Source: Antedon mediterranea (lineage: Eukaryota > Echinodermata > Crinoidea > Comatulida > Antedonidae). Taken from it: DNA of 60,000 nucleotides. Of this stretch, positions 11,901-23,900 are shown in pieces (the first letter of the stretch is position 1; every line of letters begins with the position of its first letter). Under the pieces are notes generated by a model, which was not told the DNA's origin, did no database searches, and was given only the letters and a program-made list of their open reading frames with translations. Position numbers and translations under genes: made by a program. The stretch spans positions 25,526,365 through 25,586,364 of the forward strand of contig NC_092678.1 of the NCBI RefSeq assembly GCF_964355755.1, given 5' to 3'.

Positions 11901-14900
11901 ATGATTTCAATGATAATGATTCTAATGATGATGTTAGTGAGATTCCTACCTGGTCCAGCAGATGTAATTTTTCAATATATGTCCTCTCAGAGGTTAATAC
12001 TTCATAGGCTACTTTCTGATAGTCGCTTGTAAATGTGGTTAAATCATTTACTTGTGTCTGCTGAAAAAACAAATAAAAGTCATGACATTCAAGTTAAGCG
12101 TGGAGGAATGAGGTTAGAAGCTATTATTAAGTAATTATTCTCTGGCTTACGGTAAGTAAGGTAAAGTTGACATGGAAAAGATACAGTAAGGGTATGTAGT
12201 TTCTCCTGCCAAATAAATACCATGTATGAATTTAGGCAACGAAAATATTGATATGTTGTTTACGATGATGTTGTTTTACAATTGAATGAAGCTTTTACTT
12301 TTACTAATAAGACCATAAAACCATAATTTTATCTATTAAAAGATTAATAGTACTTTAGTTTATTAAGGACAAATTAGTAACACCACTCCTAAACTCCGCC
12401 TTAAATTAACACCACTCCTAAACTCCGCCTTAAATTCTATATTGTCTATTTATAATCATGTTATATCTCAGTGATATAAACCAGTAACAGTTTTCTATAG
12501 GATTAGGTGACATAATCCCTGGCATTGACAGCTTACAAGATGTCTTAGTATTAAAAATTCATCATGTGGTTTTCAAAGTCTAATTTTGAGCAAAAGGTAT
12601 ATCTTGTCATATTTTCAATGTGTTGTATTTTTTAAGTCTAACTTTAAAAAAGGTATATCTTAGTGTAGGTCATATTAGTGTAGGTTCTGGATGGTGACTT
12701 AGTAATTCCTAAAACAAAATCATTTTGGCATAGAAAAAAAAAACGTAAGAGATAGTTGTGGCAAGGTTAAGCAACATTGACGTTGTCACTGGCTTGTGTA
12801 CTATACTATTCTATAATGAATAATTGAGATGAGGTACACATATTTAAACATTATAAATAGGTAGAATTATCATATCTGACTCATCTTTGATTAAATGACG
12901 ATGACTTTTGTGCATTTTGACATTAAGTCTTTGTACTTGATTCAAAATAAATTAATTTTGACATTTATTCAGATTTTTAAAACGTGTAGTATAGCCTTGA
13001 ATGATCTTGGGTACGTTACCATAAAATAAACAACTAATTTATTAATACAAGTCTACGTAGTTTGTGTTTTCAAATTCACATTTAAAAAAACCATTTGTCA
13101 CTCGGGAAATGTTTAGTTTCTACCATCTATAAAAAGGTATAATATTAAATTTAAGTTTATCTATATTTAGTTAAAAATTTAAATAACAACTGCTGAAATA
13201 TTAACAGAATTAACAACAACAAGGACTGTAGATAAATACTCCCATTGAAGAACTGAAAAGCTTAATATTTAATTGAATTGATCACTTTATTTCATAATAA
13301 ATATTCCATACAACAAAAATTAACACAAAACAGAAAATCACACTAAAACAATATTACGTTTGAAAATTTAAATTATTTTAAAACATTTTATTTTGTCAAG
13401 TGCCGTTCAATGAACTTTGTTTTTTGGGTTTTTTTGACAATTGTTAATAACAAACTGAAAAATGAAAAATCATAATTCTAAACATGAGTAGTAGAGAAAT
13501 TATTATCCCTCGACGAGACCAAATAGATTACCGAGATTATTGATGTTGGTTCGATAACGCTGGCTCAACGAAGCATTATCATTTAATAAATTATGTAAAT
13601 GCTAGCAATTATATAAATTATTTTGCACCCATGGCATGCCTTTATGTGTCACCATATTCTTCATGAAAATTTGAAACTCATAAATTGAAAACTTGGTTGT
13701 ATATAATTTAATTAAATGTAATTTTATTAGCTTATTGATTGGATATAAATACCAAAACATTAACCATTTATTTGAATCATTTGAAAACATAAATGCGATG
13801 TAACATTCAAATAAGATTGTACATGAATGTTTAGATATTATCAGAGCATTGCATACATTAATTTCTCAAAAGGGTTTTTAACTTAAAAAAACATAAATTT
13901 GGGTTATTAATTAATAAAATATGTTAGTTAAATATTGATTAATTATTTATTTATTTATTTATTTAGGTTTAAAAACACATACAAAACAGCAGCCATTGGC
14001 TACTATAGGCCTACTAATTTAACAACCACACTACACTATTATATTATTGTCAGGGAGTTATCCAATTATATAAGTTTTGAAATATTTTGATATTATCAGA
14101 GCAATTTCGTACTGTATATTAATTTCTCAAAAGGTTTTTTAACTTAAATTTGGTTTATTAACTAATAAAAATAGGCCTATAATTTAACTATGACGCTACA
14201 CTATTCATGTCAGGAATTACCTATAAATTTTGAAATATTTTTACAGGATGTCCTGTATAAAATGTAGTGCTGGTTCAAATAGGATGATTAACCCATAGAA
14301 GAAAATTACAGTATATTAACTGTACACCACATCATGTAAGCAATATGAATGTGTAGCCGTATTGTATAGTTATTAGGTGTATAAGACATTCATCATTACC
14401 TTAATATCAAAATCAGATTCCAGTTCAAAATGGCTGCTTTCGCTATCTGACCAAAAAGCACTATCCCTCATCCAATCCATTATTTACACTTTCTCATCAA
14501 AAGTGGATTAAACCCAGAATCCAACGACACTTAAAACCCTTTACTTAAGCAACATTTTTAAGCACGGTCTAGAAGCACTGGACCAAGACACACATCATAC
14601 ACTGTTGGTGGTTAGCACACAGGAACTGTTATGAATGTATAACACTATACATTTCCTTGAATTGATAGTCTCTACTCAGTTTACAAGGTCAGATCAGACT
14701 TAAATTAAACGACTCGGATTAAACAAAGCGATGATGCGATTACTATTTTTAAAATTTAATGTTTATAGCAGAAATATAGCTATGGTTTTAATTTACCATA
14801 ACTAACTAACTAACTATGGTAAGTTTAAATATTGAAACATTGGTTTTCTATTTATGTAATGTAATAATGATACTATATCACATTTTAATTAATATGGATG

Positions 14901-17900
14901 CCATTAAAAAAAGTATAGGTATAGAGAAATTAATTAAGTTAATGGTGATTGAGAAAAAGTAGGTCCACCTAGATTCGAACCCAGAATGCTTGATATGCAG
15001 GTGTCCTACCATCAGACCATTATTATACATAATATGAAATATGAAATCACAAATTTAACACAAAAATTGTATTTAAACCATGGTCACTTTTAGTTCATTA
15101 CTTCACTAATGATTTATTTTATCATTATATATCAGTATGTTTATTCAAAATTCACATACAAATTATTATTAATTAATTAATTATTATTTTAAACTAAAAT
15201 TACATTTTTTTAATGTATATTTATTAAGAATATTTAATTTGTTAGATTTAGTTAGTTTATCTTAATTCAAGACCCATTAAAAGTTCTTGAATATTTATTA
15301 GTCTTAAGTAAGGTCACAACTAATTTGCATATCAGGTGAAAAGTTGTTGTTGCTACTCTGCTTATAGTCAAGCAGACTACAGAGGCTAGAAAGTACCACA
15401 GCCAAGCTAAGTACCACAGCCAAGCTAAGTACTACAGGCCTACTGTAGATTTACTGGATATTATAATATGCATTATTTTTTACTGGAATTATAATATTTG
15501 GATATTTTTGGAATTATTACAACCTTAGGTGAGTTAAACTATTATTTTAATTAGTACTAAGTTGTATGAATAATGTTCTTTATAATAAATTATCATTGTT
15601 TACAAGTCTCTCTGAGGGTGTGCTTTAGTCCGCTGAACTAATGCTTTGGTTGCTCACTGGCTAGCTTACCACCACACTACTACCACCACTACCACTACTG
15701 AGATCACAACCTTTGGCAGCCTAGCCTTCTTGGTCTTATTTTTTGTTCTAATCTAAAATATAGTCTTATATGTATGTATGGGTCAGTGTTCTTGGTCTAT
15801 GTAATTTAAATATCAGGTGGTTTTTTCAGGTAATAATTAAATTTAAATAATAATTTATAACTTTTTTGATTTGTAATTTATAGGTCCATGGTATAACTGT
15901 ACTGGTTGTATCTTTTTGTGTAGCCATTTAATCTTTTACAAATTGTGTTTTATAAAATAATTGTTTATTTAACTATGAATGATATTGATATATTATGTAT
16001 TATGTAATGCAATTCATTTGATACCATTTTTATTATAAGATAAAAAAATAAATAAACTGTTATTACTTGGTTTTAAATAGTTTATAGTCAGTATAGTTAC
16101 TGAAGAAAAGATAAATAAAGTTATGTAAGAATGGAACTTCAGAAATTTTGAATTTAAATAATAATTTATTTTGGCTAGTACTTACTTTTGTTTCATCTTT
16201 CTCTTGATCACTCAATGATTCGTCATCTGAAAAATCTGAATCGCCGGCAATCGGATCATTGTCGTCCGATTCCTCTGCGGAATAAAAGTTTTTAGAATCT
16301 CGTGGACTATAGCCCGAGTCACCGCTTGTATTTGATCCATCTGTGATTTCTCCTGCATTTTTATTTGCAGCAATGTTCTCATAAATTTTCCTTCGATCTT
16401 TGCTACTACGAGAGATTTTTTTTCGTTTTACTGCGACGGACTCAGTGCTATTGGTCGGGTCCAGGTTCACAACGGCATATGGTCCAATGTTTTCTGTCGG
16501 TACCGAATCATACGGTACATGGTGCGACGGTTCACAGTACCCGTCGGTAGTGTCATTACAGCTTGGTTTCTGTACGCTAGTTGGATCATCGTAAACTGGT
16601 TCCGTTTTAGGTTTTGGCGCAACTTCAGGTACATTATTATTGTCTGTTGTCGAACTTTTTTGTAATGACGTCTGTTTTTTGACTACCGGCGGAGAACTAA
16701 AGTTGCCCGTTTCAAACATTCCACGAATACTTTTTACGTTTGAGGGCCGATTTTGTTTCTTGGAGGTTGGTGTTACAGGGCTAGGTTTATCCTCATATTT
16801 TTTAGCAATTTGTTGTACATTTGTTGGTGAACAACTTTCAGTTGGGGTGGTGCTTGGGCTGCCATTTTGCTGCTTTTTTGTTGCTAGGTTCTTCAAGAAC
16901 GATGGCTTCTTTGGTACTAAAGTAAATTAAAAACACATTTTCAAGTTCAAATTTGACTTTTTGCTGTAATCTATTATTGTAACCATGCATGATAGGTGGT
17001 ACAGAGCGTTTTTTTACACTTTTTTCATAATCACATATTTTGATGGTAACAACTAAATTTCAAATTGTCCCAGAGTGCTAGATTGTACGGAATTTGGGGT
17101 GTGGGATTTGGGGTGTGGGATGTGGGATTTGGGGTGTGGGATTATAGTGGGCGCATTACATTACAATTTACCAAAGTCGAATTTAGCATAAATTTTTGTG
17201 CGATTGAAACATGATATGTTACAGTATGAATACCAATTAAAATCTTATTTACAAAGACTCACGAAAGCTGTTTATCTTTTAATCTTTAAGTGTGCTGCCC
17301 TCAGTGTTGTAACAAACAGCAAGTCATATTATGAGTCACATGATTTTGTTAATTTATCAGTTAACTACGCTCTGTAACAAAGTTTCCTGAATTTGACAAA
17401 TGATTTTTTTTTTATTGAGATGTCAATTTATAATTTATGTACAAAGCACAATTTAATGTTGTGCCTGAATTTAAAACATTATTTGATTTCAGAATTTTAA
17501 CTATATTTTCTAAAATGTTTTTAATGTTATCGGTCCCTGAACTCATAAGAATGTCAGTACATTATAATGTGATAGCAACATTACTGTCTGAAGTATTTCC
17601 TTATGTGATGTAAATTTAGCTCATAGTGGTTTTAACATTCATGTTTGTCCGACTTAATGTTGTCCGAATGTATTGAATTACTAATTTTTTTCTTCTTTTA
17701 AAAATAAGGAATTTACTGTATAAAAATTAGAAGTGCATGTGTAAAGAGATAAAGAGTAAAGGAAGTTAAAAATTAATGGATTTAAAAGAAAAAGGAAGGA
17801 ATTAGGTGGAAAAAGAAAAAAGTAATGGCAAAGGTCAAATAAGTTTTTTATATTATTAAACAAGAACTGAAAATATAAATTCAGAAATGATAAACGTACC

Positions 17901-20900
17901 TGTATGGATAAAGTAATGTGAATTTAAAAAAAACAGAATGAAAAAAAGTACAATATATTTATTACATCACAATTGCGAATTACGTTTCACTTGAATGTTT
18001 AACATGTTTATAAAAAGAGAACATAACATTATTAATACAGAATTCCTATAAGAAAAGATGGAAAATAAAACAAAAAGAGGCATGCATCATGCAGTGCGCA
18101 CCTGCAGGTTTCAGATTGAGGGGTGGCGGGGGAGGGTGTTTCTTGGGTTTGGTTATGATTTTGCGATCGCGTCTGTAGATTTTCTTGGTTGGGTGCATTT
18201 GTATACTTGAAATTGTCGTTACTGGAATAACATTTATTTTTGGTATTGTCGGCAAAAATTCCGGCTCTTCAACAATATGATTTGGAGATCCCGCAGGACT
18301 GATTGACTCGTACAATGCTTCTTCGCAACAAGGTGGCGATTTTTTACAACTGCTAATTTCTTCCACCATTCTTTTTTCCGTCGTAAGTTCCTGGTTCAAA
18401 TCATTTTCATTGCGAAAGTTCTTAATTTCCTCTTGTGTCGGACTTTGAAGGTAATTCCAAGCAAACACTGAAACAATTCAATATCAAATGTACAACAAAA
18501 AATGTAAAACTACTACTACTACTGTACGATGCAATAACTACACAGATTGATAGACTGAACCAGTCATGCATGACAACTATGATCACATGACAAAATATTA
18601 AGCCAATCAGAACAAAGTATCACTTTGGTTCATTTTCATTAACTAAAACAAGTAATAGAACATATACAGCCAAACAATTACATTTCAAAAAATACCTAAA
18701 TTAACTTTTTTTACAGAAGAAATTTTAATCTTGTTTAACAACCCATGCACAGAAGATTGCACATTCCGAAGGAGGGCATGCGAGTTTCCTACCTCGATTA
18801 TTAAAAGGACTTTTTGGCGGTAACTTGCTCTTAGGAGAAGATGGAAACCAGACTGGAAGATTAAACTGAGCTGTGTCCAAGATATTCCCAACTCTTGCTA
18901 GCCTTTTCTTGGAAAACCATTTGAAATCGTCTTTCATACGTTGCGACTTTGGAGTTGACGGCGACTTTGGACGACTCGTAGTCGGTGACAAAGGCGACGT
19001 CGGCGACGGAATATTTATCTCAAGATCAATTCCTTAATTAATGATACAATGTGCAAGAACGGTTCAGATATAAAACTCATAACACTATGTACAGAAGACA
19101 GAACGAAACTAGTTTTTTTTTCAAAATGTTATCAACTGTGGATGACAGCCTTGCAAATCATATTCGGCTTAAATTAGATAATCAACATAATTTTAAAAAG
19201 TCACGTAAAAAGTAGGTGAAATATTATTAGCAGATAACATAATTTGAAAAAAGCACTAGAGGTAGAATGTTATGATGATAACGTTTATCACGGATTATGA
19301 ATAAATAAAATTGAAAACAAATAATGTTCAAATTCGTCTCCCTATCTTGCTCATCATTTCTAAACATAATTTAAAGCTTAAATACAAATAATTTCCACTC
19401 TTATCTTTGGGAAAGTTAAATAAACTTTCGTTTCATGCTTTGAAGCATGCTGTGTCTTACTTTGAAGATCAGAATTATGGGTTTTTTCTGTCGTCCAGTT
19501 TGTTACTTCTTGCGACAATGCTATTAGGTCCATATTTGCCTTTTCTTTATTTTCCGTGTTTTCGTCGACAGGAGTGTTCAATAACTCTAGGTAACCTGGA
19601 CCAGACAGGTTGCGTCTACGAAAACCACGCTCGTGGACTCGATTATCAATTGTCATGGTATCTCGTGTTAGACTATTTGACTTCTGTAAGAGCTCTTAGG
19701 TGGAATTAAAAGAACATTGGTTGGTACAGTTTTTTACGAAAGTTCAAACGTGCCGTGCGTGTGTTTTATGATTATGTCAAGATAACTAACGCATGATTGA
19801 ACTGATTCTATAAAAGTTGCTCTGTGGTTAAAACTCACATCCAAGAAGTCATGCTTAAGTGCAATAATCAGAAAAATGCGCTGTATTTATTGAACATTAT
19901 CTTTAAGTTTCAAAAGTTCTCTAAGCTAAAGGTTACTAATAATTCAACCATCTTATTAGATAATGTTAGTAAAATAGGACAAATTTTAATTTTGATCAAC
20001 CATGGGTTAGGAGGTAAACCAAATGGCAAACACTGGTATATTCATGCACAAGTTTAAATCACAGTTCTGAAATGTAACCAGTTCCTGTACAAGCTTGGAG
20101 TTCGGATGAAGTGCTCTTAATAATAATAATAAATGAACACATAGCGCCGGTGTCCCCCACCTATTTGGCGCTCATGGCGCTTTGTACATTAGCAACGTGC
20201 GATTACATCAGCAAATAGCGACGTCTTCAAAGTTGGTCTTGAAACTGTTCAGACTAGTCGAGCATTTCTCTTTTCTAGCTCAGTGAAGTAAGGATATAGG
20301 CCTAACTAATAAATTTCCAATTGCAACAAAGGAAAAAAAAAAACAGGATAGATAAAAAACTCACCTACTCTTCACTAAGTCGACAGCTAAAATTTCCAGA
20401 AATGTTGCCTCGTCCAAGAGCTAAAGCAAACTATTAAAACACCAACTGAAACCTGACCTTTATCAAACACTGAATGTAACCCACATGATCCTCAAGGGAG
20501 AACGTCAAGATTTCCCTAATGATGGACACAAAAGGACTCAGAACGGGACTTATCTACCACCATGCGTTCCAAATTGCCCTATATAGGTGGTTTAATAACG
20601 TGTGTGCGTTGAACCGTGAGATAACACAAGATGCAGAGGTACGATACCTAACCGTTTAGATTCCGAGTAAACCTGCACTAAGTGTCGGCTAGAATGACGC
20701 TGCGATTGGTTGTAATCCTTTAAGTTCAGGCGTAACTTGATTAATTAACAAGAAATGCTGCAAGGTAAGATGGCAAATCACCTCGTTGAAATTAGGACGT
20801 GATCGGGTCAAACCTAACACGTGAAATTAATTCAATTTGTTTACTAGTTAAATTATAATCTCACTACCTTATACCTTATGTATAATTGACGGTAGAGATA

Positions 20901-23900
20901 ATGTCTTATCAACGACACTGCACATCATTTTGGTCCCTGGATTTTGAAAATGAGTCAAGATTTGTTTGTTTTGAAATGTCTAAAACATAATTAATTCAAT
21001 CAGGTATTTTATAATATATAAATAACAAGAAGTTTGTATGTTTGAAGCTACATAATTCTATTTTAAAAATTACATTAGTTTATTCAGACTTTCTTATTTA
21101 CTTTCTAAATTATTTTCCAACAAATAAACTTAATTTTTTTTTTTTTTGTATTTTGTATTAATATTTGTCCTCAGTGAGGAAATTCGGATTAGGCCCTCCA
21201 CGGACCCACGGCAGCCAGCAGTGCAGCGCCTACCAGATTAGGCAATGAGAGTAAAGCATCTTGCCTAAGGATGCAATTAGTATGGTACAGATAACCTCGA
21301 ACCCATGCCTATCACATGCTAGTCCGATATTACCATTACACCATCACTCTCCAGTATATACAGCACCCGCCACGATTTCTAGACGGTCTCCCATCCAGAA
21401 CGCAACCGGGCCCAACGTTGCTTAACTTCGGTGATCTGACGAGAACCGGTGTTTCAACGCAGTATGGCCGTATAATAATAATTAATGCACATACTATCAC
21501 CACTTTATTTATCTACATACTGGTACTCAGGGGTGGATTTAGGCGGGGTCTAACAGGCTTCAACCCCCCTAAAATTTAACTTTTTATAATAAAATCATGA
21601 CTTTCTTTATTTTTCTGTAACCTGACGGATCGTTTTTGTTATTTATGAAATATTTTGCTCCCTCCCCTCCCCCCCCCCCGCCCTAATCTATAATGCTGGA
21701 TACGCCCCTGGTACTAAATTTGAAGTATCGACTCTTTTTTTTTTTAGAGCTAAGGAACTCCACTAGTACCTGCTGTAGTAGGCTTAGATGTGCCAATAGA
21801 TGACGGAACAAAACATATGTTCTTTATATTGTCCTATTTTATTAGTGGTCAGTCATGTCACCTGCCTTCGTCCATTGTCACTCATTTATACCAAGGTTAC
21901 AATGATGACAAAATCATTTGTGACAAAACTATTAAGTGACTAAACAAGATTATCTATAAATCACAATATAGACAATCAGGTGTACAGTGTGTTATAAATA
22001 GCATGTAAAGATAATTGGACCAACCTTCTACTGAAGAGGCTATAAATATGTTCTTTTGTCTGTGGATGGGAATGCTTTTTAAAGATTTTTTCTTGTCTTT
22101 TTTTTAAACTACTGTACTGTATAAACTTTTTAAAGAATATTTTTGCATTTTAGACCTTTTCCTTATTATTGATTGATTGAAAATATGACAATTACCAAAA
22201 AGTATAAAAATGTTAATTTCACAATGCTTTCATGCACAAAAAAACATGTTTATATCAGTTTTATTTAAATTTCATTAATATACAGCATATTTACAGGTAC
22301 CAATTGAGATTTAACAAAAACACTATCACTTCTAAACCGACTTTTCACATCAAGATAATACAAATTTGAAAAAAATAATTTGATTATAAATTACAGACGA
22401 GATCATAAATCAAGTTAAATATTAAATATTTTTTAGGAAAAAAATTAAAACTTTGAAATGTAGTAAAACAGTACCTGGTAGATGCTCTACGGATTTTGAC
22501 CGTTTGCTTATTGATGGTCCGAGTGTGAGACGTTTACCTAACATTGACCTAAAACTGGACGGTGAAGATGTGGTCACCGAATCCGACAAACGTTGGTTGT
22601 CTTTCTTTCTTATGATCATCGTTCCGGAGCTGCGATGGATCCGCGTCACTGAGCTACGCTCTCGGGAACCTTTTGATTTGGATAGCAATCAAAGCAGCAG
22701 GATTTAGTTAATTGTATTTTTAAAAAAAACTGAACTTATATTTTTGAATGCCTAGTGTTAAACCTTCGACTTGTCCTAGTACAGTACATTTCTGAATGAG
22801 CACATGTTTTGAGAAGTGTTTTACTTTTATTTTGTCATTATCTTTCAATCACATGAAAGATTAAACAAACTTTGAAACTGAGGCGGGTGGGAGCATAAAA
22901 ATAGTACTTAGTGAAATCTGATGACGTATTATGTTATATTTTTTTCCCCTGAAATTTAGGAGAGACCAGGCCCCAGATGCTCCTCCCATGTACCCAATTA
23001 ATCTTTGATACACAAACAAAAAAATAAATTAGAAGTTTTTCTTTCATTTTTTCTTTGATTTCTCGGTATTCTTTTTTTCTCCTGTACCTGTACTTTCTAT
23101 TGCAACATTTACTGTTGACCTAAAATGACCAATGACCAGCCGTAACTCTCTTATTGACCTGAATATCTGAATCGTATTGATTAAGGTCAAGATTGAATTC
23201 TTGGCCAACCAACAAACTTTTAACGCAATTTGTTTTTCATTCTGTTTAGTGAGTCAGCGTAAAATATAAAATTCAGAGTGACAGTATATTTTGTATACAA
23301 ATTCAATTTAGAAATTTAAATCTTAAACATTTCTTAGAAGGATAGCTTTTAATTATATCATAATTATTAATAAATTATGGACATTTATTGAACTTTGAAA
23401 TTAGCACTATACCGTGTGTAATAAAGTAAAAAAGTACAGTAAAAAAAAGTTTTTCATTAACGGTTTATTTTTATTGGTCTTGGGACAATGACTAAAATCG
23501 TTCTTCCTCCGAATTTACTTAAACTGTTTTGCTCCCATTGTGTACAATGACATTTAAGTCATTTATGGATCGCCTATTGCCTTGTATTGGGACTGTATTG
23601 TTTGATTTGTTTCCTGTCGATAGTCTACGGTAACGGAACATCCCATTTGTAAACGTGGGGAATCACCACTATTTTCAGTCATGTCAAATTATCTGCATAT
23701 TCGATCAAGATGTCTTGAAGGTATAGATTTAGATTCTAAAAATAACTTACTAGGTCTGGATAAAATTTTCTATAAATACTGTGGAAATGTGTTTATAATT
23801 GTATAATTCGGTGAATAAAACAAATTTTATGAATCAACCAATTTGGTTTCTTGCACTGTATGTTCAGAATGTACATTTTAAATTTATTCAGATTCAACTT

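Larger units (their letters stand above)
19684..21155. other. Intron/promoter region of the 19656-start isoform
   Basis: Besides the putative 5'UTR exon and CArG-like site listed separately, I see no gene here. Confidence 0.45.

Noticed and set aside
16365-16930. Several plus-strand open frames
   Set aside because: All are shadows of the 731-nt minus-strand exon.
19407-19709. Plus-strand 100-codon open frame
   Set aside because: Antisense to the FGD exon at 19461-19683, with no independent support.
21360-21473. Functional 5S rRNA gene
   Set aside because: Several substitutions in conserved positions and direct fusion to a tRNA-like block and tail fit a SINE, not a gene.
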